Assembly: GCA_003243275.1 (NCBI GenBank)
Contig: QFQR01000010.1
Coordinates: 1-56,009 of the forward strand
Reading direction: 5' to 3'
DNA from: Leifsonia xyli
GTDB taxonomy: Bacteria > Actinomycetota > Actinomycetes > Actinomycetales > Microbacteriaceae
Length of the DNA: 56,009 bases
The position numbers were made by a program, and so were the translations under genes. Positions 48,880-56,009 of this stretch are shown one piece after another. The notes under the pieces are model-generated. The model saw nothing but the letters and a program-made list of their open reading frames with translations. It had not been told where the DNA came from and ran no database searches. Position 1 is the first letter of the stretch; every line of letters starts with the position of its first letter.

Positions 48880-49293
48880 ATGGCCAGGCCTTCGTTTCGT
48901 GATCAGTTTGATAAAGCTACATTAAAAGCAATGACAGCAGTGTCGCGCGAAGCGAAGGCCCGTCTTATGGGGTTCGTTGGAGCAGTTGTTGACGATACCC
49001 CTGTTCTAACAGGCAAGTTAAAAGGTTCCTGGCAGATTGTCAAGACAGGTTCTCAATTTCTAAATGACCTTCCCGCAGACCTCGAAGGTGCAGCAACTAA
49101 AGCCCGCTTACTTCAAAAGATTAAATACTTACCCATACATATGGACTGGCAAATATTATTCGGTACACCAGTACCATATGCTCATAAAATTGAATATGAA
49201 GGCTGGTCTAAAAAGGCTCCGTCGGGTATGGTTCGCAAGAACATTATTTTGGGCGGTGAGCGTTTCAAAGGTATCTACATAGGAAACTTCTGA
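48880..49293 (+). CDS. tail completion protein (HK97 gp10-like)
   Basis: 137 residues. VVDDTPVLTGKLKGSWQI, PVPYAHKIEYEGWSKKAP and MVRKN are hallmarks of gp10-like minor tail/neck proteins. Start follows the previous stop by one base. Confidence 0.85.
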   Translation: MARPSFRDQFDKATLKAMTAVSREAKARLMGFVGAVVDDTPVLTGKLKGSWQIVKTGSQFLNDLPADLEGAATKARLLQKIKYLPIHMDWQILFGTPVPYAHKIEYEGWSKKAPSGMVRKNIILGGERFKGIYIGNF

Positions 49294-49742
49294 TGGCTTT
49301 TGAATGGGTAAGAACCACACTTCAAAGTATAGTCGCGGGAGGGCTTCCTGAATATGGCGATGCCATTGCATGGAAGAACAAAAGTTTTAACCCGCAGAAT
49401 AAGATATTGTGGTTAAAGATTATATATGTACCAGTCACTGAAGATACTGTTACACTTGGCGACGAAGGTGACAACGAATTGGCTGGCTTCCTACAAATCG
49501 GCGTTTATCAAAAAGCCGGTACTGGTGTAGAAGAAGCTGAGCAAGCTCTAGCCAAGCTTAACTCGCTGCTGAAGATCCCTCAGCGGCTGCCCGCGCCAAC
49601 TGGGTGTCTGCTTCGGCTAACATCTAAGTCAAGCGGACAAGGTGGCCAGACGTCCCTTGCTGATACAACAACAGGTGGTACTGAAGGTGTTTGGGATGCA
49701 AGTTATTTAACTGTCTACTGGCTCGCACGTGAGCCCCGTTAA
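49293..49742 (+). CDS. tail terminator protein
   Basis: 149 residues. A helical start then FLQIGVYQKAGTGVEEAEQALAKL fits the DUF4128 tail-terminator family, which caps the tail tube. Start overlaps the previous stop by one base. Confidence 0.82.
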   Translation: MAFEWVRTTLQSIVAGGLPEYGDAIAWKNKSFNPQNKILWLKIIYVPVTEDTVTLGDEGDNELAGFLQIGVYQKAGTGVEEAEQALAKLNSLLKIPQRLPAPTGCLLRLTSKSSGQGGQTSLADTTTGGTEGVWDASYLTVYWLAREPR

Positions 49743-49754
49743 GAGGATACAGCA

Positions 49755-50933
49755 ATGGCAGAAGGTTCACGTTATGCCAGCTACTTCGTACAAGAACCAT
49801 CAAGCGGCGTTTCCCCTGAGAATGCTGCTTTGAAGGTCTTTCGTGCGACTAAGTCTGGTTTAGATATCAGCATTGCGGCGTTACAGTCCGACGAGATTCG
49901 TAACGATGCCGAAATCGCTGATTTCCGTTTAGGTGCTCGCCACGTTGAAGGCACAGCATCGGCCGAGCTATCCTACGGGACGTTCGACGATCTGCTGGCC
50001 GCAGCGCTCCGCGGTACCTGGGAATCTGATACGCTGGTCGCGGGTATCCTGCGCCCGAGCTTTACTTTCGTCGACTTCAACGCCGACATTAACGATTTAC
50101 CTTATACCATCTATCGTGGTTGTGAAGTAAACTCGTTGAACATCAAAATCTCTGCATCGGCAATGGTGACAGTTGAGTTTGGTATTATCGGTCGTACTAT
50201 GGAACAGCGAGCGGCTCTGCCCGCTGGTTGGATTGTAGGTAGTCGCACAGTTACCAGCCCGATGGATGGTTTCTCTGGTGGTCTGTCTGCTAACGGTGTG
50301 AAAAACAACGTTATCACTGAACTCTCCATTGATATCGACAACGGTATCGAACCGCGCTTTGTTGTTGGTTCCAAATACTCTATCCGCCCTGGTGCGAAGC
50401 GCCGTAACGTGACTGGTTCACTTACTGCTTACTTCGAAGATAACACCTTACGTCTGGCGTATCTGAACGAATTGCCACAGGCAATCGTGATGACGCTGTC
50501 TGACGGTGCATCTGGTAACACGTATGAAATCACCATGCCTAAAGTCAAACTGACTGAAGCACCACGCCCGATTGACGGCGAAGGAGATATCATGCAGAAC
50601 ATCTCTTACCGCGGCTTGTTGGACGCTACCGCAGCGACTTCAATCAAGATCGTGCGTAAAGTTGTCGTACCTGACGCGGAAGGTGTAATCATTACTCCGG
50701 CCTATGTGGACACTGTAGCAGGTACTGCCACACAGCAGTTCAACGCGACTGTTCTGGGTACTACGGCGCAAGGTGTTACCTGGGCAGTTAGCCCGACGGG
50801 TAACGGTACTATTAGCGCGTCTGGTTTGTTTACTGCTGATGATGCTGCTGCGACGGGTGAAACCACCATTACCGCAACGTCAACGAAAACAAACACCGTT
50901 GCTGGTACTGCCCGAATCGGTTCTATTACTTAA
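49755..50933 (+). CDS. major tail tube protein with C-terminal Big_2 domain
   Basis: 392 residues. RNDAEIADFRLGARHVEGTA and SYGTFDDLLAAALRG identify the tube protein (about 1-300). Residues about 310-392 form a bacterial Ig-like Big_2 domain (VTWAVSPTGNGTISASGLF), displayed on the tail surface. AGAGG precedes the ATG. Confidence 0.92.
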   Translation: MAEGSRYASYFVQEPSSGVSPENAALKVFRATKSGLDISIAALQSDEIRNDAEIADFRLGARHVEGTASAELSYGTFDDLLAAALRGTWESDTLVAGILRPSFTFVDFNADINDLPYTIYRGCEVNSLNIKISASAMVTVEFGIIGRTMEQRAALPAGWIVGSRTVTSPMDGFSGGLSANGVKNNVITELSIDIDNGIEPRFVVGSKYSIRPGAKRRNVTGSLTAYFEDNTLRLAYLNELPQAIVMTLSDGASGNTYEITMPKVKLTEAPRPIDGEGDIMQNISYRGLLDATAATSIKIVRKVVVPDAEGVIITPAYVDTVAGTATQQFNATVLGTTAQGVTWAVSPTGNGTISASGLFTADDAAATGETTITATSTKTNTVAGTARIGSIT

Positions 50934-50947
50934 TAGAGTTGACTTCA

Positions 50948-50975
50948 AAAAGGCTCCTTCGGGGGCCTTTTCTTT
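50948..50975 (+). terminator. terminator after tail tube gene
   Basis: AAAAGGCTCC-TTCG-GGGGCCTTTT then CTTTTT. Confidence 0.9.
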
Positions 50976-50987
50976 TTCCTCCTTTCT

Positions 50988-50996
50988 TGCTATATT
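50988..50996 (+). promoter_or_regulatory. extended -10 promoter for the tail assembly unit
   Basis: TGC-TATATT directly after the terminator; no good -35. Same TTGCTATA form as at 36741. Confidence 0.4.
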
Positions 50997-51032
50997 CCCT
51001 TCTGAACCCTTTCAATATAACGGAGCCATACA

Positions 51033-51422
51033 ATGGGAAGCTTCAAAAAATATAATACCGTTCGAGACTTTCAGGATGCGACTTACACTTATCCGATTAT
51101 TTATCCCGGCGTAGGTGATACAAGTGAGACCCTGACTATCCGTAGCCGCTACAGCAAAGAATACCGCGAGGCTGAAGCCCGCGCCCAGCGCCAGGTGTCA
51201 ACTATGGTCATGGCTCGGAAAGGTGAGCCTTTGGACGAAGAAACTATCAAGCAGATTGAAGATATTCAGTTTGCAGCACTGATCGCTGACTGGTCTTTTG
51301 ATGAAGAACTGACTGTTGAGAATATCACTGAGTTCTTGACTGACAACCCGCAGATTCGCGATGACGTGAACGTCAAAGCGGCACAGGACTCCCTTTTTTT
51401 AAGCAAGCCCGATCAGAACTAA
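51033..51422 (+). CDS. tail assembly chaperone (gpG-like)
   Basis: 129 residues, alpha-rich, acidic end. It is the zero-frame product of the chaperone pair. GGAGCC precedes the ATG. Near the end it crosses the slippery heptamer T TTT TTA. Confidence 0.88.
   Translation: MGSFKKYNTVRDFQDATYTYPIIYPGVGDTSETLTIRSRYSKEYREAEARAQRQVSTMVMARKGEPLDEETIKQIEDIQFAALIADWSFDEELTVENITEFLTDNPQIRDDVNVKAAQDSLFLSKPDQN
51395..51401 (+). other. -1 ribosomal frameshift site TTTTTTA
   Basis: The zero frame reads CTT TTT TTA AGC, so the heptamer T TTT TTA is in the X XXY YYZ register. Slipping back one base leads into the frame ending at 51775. Confidence 0.85.
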
Positions 51423-51775
51423 TTGAATATGCCTTGCTGCATTGGAAGATGTCTGTTCCAGTCATTGGTAGCAAGGCAAGTTTATTAAGCCAATTACAGC
51501 ACGTTAAGAAAGTTACAGGTAAGACCCCTTCTCAACTCGAAATATACGAGAACACCAAACTACCTCCGCATATAGCATATATCTACCATTATTTCCATGA
51601 CTTTTACAATGGAGATCAGTTCAGCTATACTGAGCTTCAATCGTGGCAAAAGTTCATCGGGTTTGATCTAGAGTGGTGGGAAACCGAAATTATACGCCAG
51701 CTCTGTCTTGAACGCCTTGCCTTCGACTACAAACGTCAACAGGATTATATCCAATCTCAAAAAGGTAAGAAATAA
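51401..51775 (+). CDS. tail assembly chaperone extension (gpT-like, made by -1 frameshift)
   Basis: The -1 frame reads KQARSELIEYALLHWKM from the slip site to 51775. The fusion with the upstream frame is about 247 residues. The TTG at 51434 has no SD and is probably unused. The T part has conserved aromatic residues (DLEWWETEI) and should bind the tape measure protein encoded next. Confidence 0.87.
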   Translation, partial: KQARSELIEYALLHWKMSVPVIGSKASLLSQLQHVKKVTGKTPSQLEIYENTKLPPHIAYIYHYFHDFYNGDQFSYTELQSWQKFIGFDLEWWETEIIRQLCLERLAFDYKRQQDYIQSQKGKK

Positions 51776-54700
51776 TGGCTGATTCAGATATCCTGATTAG
51801 AGTCAGAACAGATGGTATAGCAGGGGCTGAGGTGGCCCTTAAACGCTTAGGCGATGTTGGCGTTCGTACAGAAACTGTTACTGACAGTATGGCCCGCTCT
51901 TTTGAGCGCAACAACAAAGCGATTGAAGCCAATACCGTAGCAATGCGGGCCATGCAGTCGATTGGTATGATTACCTTTGTTGGAGGGTTAGCTGGAGCAG
52001 TAGCAAACCTTAACGATCAATATACCTCGCTGACCAACAAACTTGTAAACGCCAACAGTGCCAATGAGCGAATGGTTGACGTTCAGCAGCGTGTATTTGA
52101 TATTGCCCAGCGTTCGCGTACAGGACTCGAAGCAACTGCGACGCTGTACGCCCGTATGGAACGTACTCTCACGCAGTACGGCGCAACGGCTAACCAGGTA
52201 GCGCGTATAACTGAAACAGTCAGTAAAGCGATGATTGTTTCTGGCGCTACTACAGCAGAAGCCAACGCCGCGATCATCCAGCTTTCACAGGGGCTGCAAT
52301 CAGGTACTTTACGTGGTGATGAATTCCGCTCTGTAATGGAACAGGCCCCGCGCTTAGCGAAGGCAATGGCAGACAGCCTGGGAGTAACCACAGGTGAACT
52401 TCGTGCGATGTCTGTGCAGGGCGCTTTGACTGCTGACGTTGTATCGAAAGCTATCTTCCAAGCTTCAGATGCGATCGACAAAGAGTTCAGTAATACCATT
52501 GCTACGTTCTCACAGAAGTTGACAATCGCACAAAACAACCTGATTAAGTTCGCAGGAACTAGCGATTCAGTTAGCGGCACAACGTCTGCTCTAGGTGACG
52601 CTATCATTGGCTTATCTAACAACCTGGACGTTATAGCAACTACCGTTGGAGTGGTAGCTACTGCGTTCACGGGTCGTTTGATCACGGCGCTTATTGCTAG
52701 CCAAGCCGCTTCTATGCGTAACATGCTCGCAATGCAGCAGGAGACGATGGCAGCGAAAGCGCTTACGAGCGCCAGGGTGCAAGATGCGGCTGCCGCATAT
52801 CAACAGGCTCAAGCTACGCTGGCAATGGCTGCCGCGGAGCGTACTGCTATTCAGGCAGCGCTGGCAGCAGATCAGCAGTATTACAAAGGTATTGCAACAA
52901 CCAACGCATATATTCAGAATGCGCGCCTGGTAAGAACCGCAACCGCTGAAGTCGCTGTGGCACAAGCTGCACTAGGTACTGCGTTGAATGTGGCTACTAC
53001 TCAAGCCCGTGTTGCTGCCTTTGCAATGACGGGTCTTAAAACTGCTATGAGTCTCCTTGGAGGACCTGCTGGCATAATTATGCTCGCAGTTGGTGCTCTG
53101 TATATGTGGAACCAGTCACAAGAGCGAGCAGTAGAGAACGCACGTCAACTAGCAGTTGATACTGAAACATTAACAGATCGTTTGAAAAAGTTAACAACTG
53201 CCCAGCAGCAAGCGCTTCGCGTAGAGCTGGAACGTGCGCAAGTTAAGCTGACTGATCAGTTAAAAGAAGAGCAGAACCAACTTCAGGAACTGACGAACCG
53301 TCGCTATAACGCAAACCAGGCAATGAAGAACTCAACTGAGGGTTCTTGGGCTTATCGTGATGCACAAAAAGCAGTTAAAGAGATTGATGATGATATTGTT
53401 GTCCAGAACGGGCAAATCTCGTCTACTCAGACTCAACTTTCGAATACTCGTGATAACTTAAAAACTGTCACAGATAATCTGGCAGCAGGGGAACGGGGTC
53501 TGAAAGCGGCTGTCGATGATACCAATGCTTCAATGAACTTGGCAAGCAATGCCGCCAGGACTCGTTCCGATACTCTTATTAAAGCTTTACAAGCACAGAG
53601 CGCAGAGAACGACGTAGCACAGCTGAAACTGAAAGGCAACGCGCGAGCCGCTTCTCAGCTGGCTGACGTTCAAAACCGTATGCCTAAAGTATACGCCGCG
53701 AACAAACGTTTTATTGATGATTTGATTATGGGTCATAGCGACTTAACCACAGTTATGACGAATGAGCAACTCGGTATTAAAGAGTTTATTGACCAAGCAG
53801 GTGCTGCTTACGATGCTCAGGAGAAGTTACGTCAGAACAAGAAAGATGAAGCACAAGGTAAGCGTGATGCTGGTGCTGCTATTCGTTATCAAGAACAGTG
53901 GGATAAAGCCTACGAGCGTGTTGAAGCTCGGGGTGCTACTGCCCTCGACCGTTTACGCATACAGCAAGACTCAGAAGTTAGGCTCATAACTGAAAAGGCT
54001 ACTCGCGCAGGTGCAACAGAGGAGCAACTGGGTAGCGCATTACGCGCAATTGATGAGAAGTACGCACGTGAGCGCCAGAAGGTTGCTGACAGTTTTAACC
54101 CTGCCCAAAAACTGAAGACGAATTATGATGAAGCTTTAAAAACTATTGATCAATTACAACGCGCTGGCTTGCTTGATGAGGAACAACTCAACCAGGCACG
54201 TCTGGACGCTGAAGCAACGTACTTAGACGCTAAGATTCGTTTAAATGAGGAGAAGGCTGTATCTGGTCGTGATCGTTTAAAAGCTCAGTATGATCCAGTG
54301 ATTGCTGCTCAGAACGAGTTCACCCAGGAAATGGCTCTGATTGACTCGCACAACGAACTGAAGCTGATTAAGGAAGAAGACTATCAAGATCGCCGCTTCC
54401 AGATTCAGTCACAATATGCAGAACGAATGGCGTTTGCTCAGAACCAACAAGCAATGAGTGTAATTGATAGCGTTAGCATTATGAGCGGTAGTGTGGTTAC
54501 TCTGCTTGAAACTATGGGCGACAAGAGCTCTGCTGCTTATAAAACAGCATTTGCGATGTCTAAAGCTTTCTCTATCGCTGAAGCATCAATGAAACTGTCG
54601 GTAGCAATTGCTCAAGCGATGGCAGCGCCGGACTCGCTGACTACTGCCCAGAAGTTCGCTAACTATGCAGCTATTGCAGGGGCAGGAGCAAGTTTGATAA

Positions 54701-55041
54701 ATGGTATCGCTAGTGCCACGATGACGGGTATGGCTCACGATGGTATTACGAAGATCCCACAAGAAGGTACTTGGTTGCTTCAGAAAGGTGAACGTGTGCT
54801 ATCAGCACAGCAAAACGCTGATTTCACTCGCTTCTTACGCGGAGGGGATTCAAGTTCTTCTGGAAGTTCATCTTCAGGACCTGCTACTATTATCCAAAAC
54901 ATTACGGTCACAGGTAATGGTGATGAAGCATTGACTGCTGCACTAAATCAAGCAGCTCGAGACGGGGCAGAACAAGGATACAATAAAGTTCTGCAAGACA
55001 CCACCAGCCGTGGACAGATTAGCCGAACGATTGGGAGATAA
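51775..55041 (+). CDS. tape measure protein
   Basis: 1088 residues. The N-terminal tape-measure domain has QSGTLRGDEFRSVMEQAPRL (about 175-195). Hydrophobic segments (about 60-80 and 418-445) alternate with long coiled coils (480-560, 680-900). A Ser-rich tail (SSSSGSSSSG) closes near 1030. Length sets the tail at roughly 160 nm if 0.15 nm per residue holds. Start shares one base with the chaperone stop. Confidence 0.95.
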   Translation: MADSDILIRVRTDGIAGAEVALKRLGDVGVRTETVTDSMARSFERNNKAIEANTVAMRAMQSIGMITFVGGLAGAVANLNDQYTSLTNKLVNANSANERMVDVQQRVFDIAQRSRTGLEATATLYARMERTLTQYGATANQVARITETVSKAMIVSGATTAEANAAIIQLSQGLQSGTLRGDEFRSVMEQAPRLAKAMADSLGVTTGELRAMSVQGALTADVVSKAIFQASDAIDKEFSNTIATFSQKLTIAQNNLIKFAGTSDSVSGTTSALGDAIIGLSNNLDVIATTVGVVATAFTGRLITALIASQAASMRNMLAMQQETMAAKALTSARVQDAAAAYQQAQATLAMAAAERTAIQAALAADQQYYKGIATTNAYIQNARLVRTATAEVAVAQAALGTALNVATTQARVAAFAMTGLKTAMSLLGGPAGIIMLAVGALYMWNQSQERAVENARQLAVDTETLTDRLKKLTTAQQQALRVELERAQVKLTDQLKEEQNQLQELTNRRYNANQAMKNSTEGSWAYRDAQKAVKEIDDDIVVQNGQISSTQTQLSNTRDNLKTVTDNLAAGERGLKAAVDDTNASMNLASNAARTRSDTLIKALQAQSAENDVAQLKLKGNARAASQLADVQNRMPKVYAANKRFIDDLIMGHSDLTTVMTNEQLGIKEFIDQAGAAYDAQEKLRQNKKDEAQGKRDAGAAIRYQEQWDKAYERVEARGATALDRLRIQQDSEVRLITEKATRAGATEEQLGSALRAIDEKYARERQKVADSFNPAQKLKTNYDEALKTIDQLQRAGLLDEEQLNQARLDAEATYLDAKIRLNEEKAVSGRDRLKAQYDPVIAAQNEFTQEMALIDSHNELKLIKEEDYQDRRFQIQSQYAERMAFAQNQQAMSVIDSVSIMSGSVVTLLETMGDKSSAAYKTAFAMSKAFSIAEASMKLSVAIAQAMAAPDSLTTAQKFANYAAIAGAGASLINGIASATMTGMAHDGITKIPQEGTWLLQKGERVLSAQQNADFTRFLRGGDSSSSGSSSSGPATIIQNITVTGNGDEALTAALNQAARDGAEQGYNKVLQDTTSRGQISRTIGR

Positions 55042-55043
55042 TC

Positions 55044-55637
55044 ATGGCAACAGCTCTTGAGTGGCCGGACGGTATTTTGCCGTCCACCTTTGACTGGTCT
55101 CTCAGCTCAAACGGAACGTCATTTACCAGCCCATGGAACGGGCAAACTCAAGCGGCCCGCTTTCCTGGGTCTGCTTGGAATGCTGCAATGACTCTGAATA
55201 ACTTAGACGATTTAGAGTCACGTCACCTTGAAGTTATGATAGTAGAGCTGGACGGCTTGGCTGGTAAGATTAAGCTCTGGGATTTCGGGCGTGATGTAGC
55301 CACAGTGTATGGTTCCCCGAAGGTAACTGTCGGCGGGCAGACTGGCTCTAATTTAGCGACTTCTGGATGGACTGCCAATAAAACTGTCCTCAAGAAAGGT
55401 GACTATTTTACTGTTAACGACGAGTTGAAGATCGTATTGCGCGATGTTGTTTCGTCTGCAACAGGTACGGCTACAATTCCATTTGGCCCGCAGCTACGCA
55501 ACTCACCAGCGCCAGGTGCTCCGTTAGAAGTTGCCAGGCCTTACGCCATATTCCGTTTGGCTAAGAAAAAGAATGGTGTCGGTCGACAACCTGGTATTGT
55601 TAACAACTTCAGTTTTGAGTTTGTGGAGGCTTTCTAA
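55044..55637 (+). CDS. minor tail protein (distal tail region)
   Basis: 197 residues, beta-rich with many Trp. WNAAMTLNNLDDLESRHLEVMI and KIKLWDFGRD suggest a tail-tip protein placed after the tape measure. The exact role (distal tail or hub) is unclear. Confidence 0.78.
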   Translation: MATALEWPDGILPSTFDWSLSSNGTSFTSPWNGQTQAARFPGSAWNAAMTLNNLDDLESRHLEVMIVELDGLAGKIKLWDFGRDVATVYGSPKVTVGGQTGSNLATSGWTANKTVLKKGDYFTVNDELKIVLRDVVSSATGTATIPFGPQLRNSPAPGAPLEVARPYAIFRLAKKKNGVGRQPGIVNNFSFEFVEAF

Positions 55638-56009
55638 TGCTCATTAATCCGTTTTCACAAACAGTAGCACAAGCAATGATGGGTGAACTGGTGAACTTAA
55701 TTGTCGCTTGTGAAATAGTATTTGATAGCGGTGTTACACGAGTTCATTCGGGTACTGGTTTTGTTATCTTGAATGGAGAAACTTATTCTGGTGTTGGTAT
55801 TTTGGGTCAAGTTGGAGCAGTTAAAGAGCAGAACACTACTAGCCCGACACAACTTAACTTAACCCTAGCCGGTTTAGATACCTCAATGCTTTCTATTTTC
55901 CTTAATGAAAACTGTGTAGGTAAATTTGTCTCCATGCGTGTCGCAGCACTAGATGACGACTTCAATGTTCTTGACAGTGATCTTGTGTTCAAAGGCAAAA
56001 TACGTGATA
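55637..56009 (+). CDS. minor tail protein, 3' partial
   Basis: The frame is open from the ATG (GGAGG seven bases upstream) to the right edge, at least 124 residues. VTRVHSGTGFVILNGETYSGVG and the following strands resemble tail-tip proteins that follow the distal tail gene. The rest, and probably more tail-tip genes, lie outside the window. Confidence 0.78.
   Translation, partial: MLINPFSQTVAQAMMGELVNLIVACEIVFDSGVTRVHSGTGFVILNGETYSGVGILGQVGAVKEQNTTSPTQLNLTLAGLDTSMLSIFLNENCVGKFVSMRVAALDDDFNVLDSDLVFKGKIRD

Noticed and set aside
51434..51775. Separate TTG-started gene after the chaperone
   Set aside because: No SD at the TTG, and the frame is explained by the -1 shift at 51395-51401.
52083..52965. 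Antisense frames in the tape measure gene
   Set aside because: Composition shadows without start signals.
1..56009. Lysogeny genes (integrase, CI-type repressor, att site)
   Set aside because: None found on either strand; the 29456 HTH protein alone does not support lysogeny.

Overview
The window is most of the genome of a lytic tailed phage with siphovirus morphology: portal, capsid, tail tube, frameshifted tail chaperones and a long tape measure are present, and I see no integrase or repressor cassette. The gene set resembles the 7-deazaguanine phages of Escherichia and Salmonella (Seuratvirus/Nonagvirus, Queuovirinae): folE, queD, queE, queC and dpdA, a family B polymerase, Sak4/DUF669 recombination genes and a DUF4055 portal. 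That placement and an enterobacterial host are inferences from remembered families, not from a search.

Layout. Two arms diverge from an AT-rich gap at about 30.0-30.77 kb. The left arm (1.8-30.0 kb) is transcribed leftward. It carries small unknown genes near 28-30 kb, then a primase-helicase, resolvase, MazG-like protein, RNase H, ligase, Sak4/SSB/nuclease/helicase, an abundant-looking Lys/Ala-rich protein, tRNA-Ser, the queE-queC-transporter-queD-folE block, a GIY-YIG endonuclease, dpdA, a NADAR protein, a sliding clamp and DNA polymerase. The right arm (30.77-56.0 kb) is transcribed rightward. It has small accessory genes (30.8-38.9 kb), lysis genes (38.9-40.7 kb), terminase, portal, scaffold, capsid, head-tail connectors, tail tube, chaperones, tape measure and the first tail-tip genes. 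A tail fibre gene enters from the left edge, so the two edges are probably close neighbours on a circularly permuted molecule, with a few kb of tail-tip genes missing between them.

How it works together. FolE, QueD, QueE and QueC form a complete GTP-to-preQ0 route. DpdA should exchange guanine in DNA for a preQ0-type base, protecting the genome from host restriction. No QueF, ArcS or amidotransferase-QueC fusion is visible, so the cyano base itself (dPreQ0) is the simplest prediction. A YhhQ-type transporter for importing precursor lies in the same block, and a NADAR protein (a family with guanine-specific ADP-ribosyl hydrolases) lies two genes downstream of dpdA.

Start codons were moved inward wherever a Shine-Dalgarno sequence favours an internal ATG. 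Several genes under 60 codons were found by hand translation. Two right-arm genes (35.05 and 38.37 kb) appear to carry single-base frameshifts.
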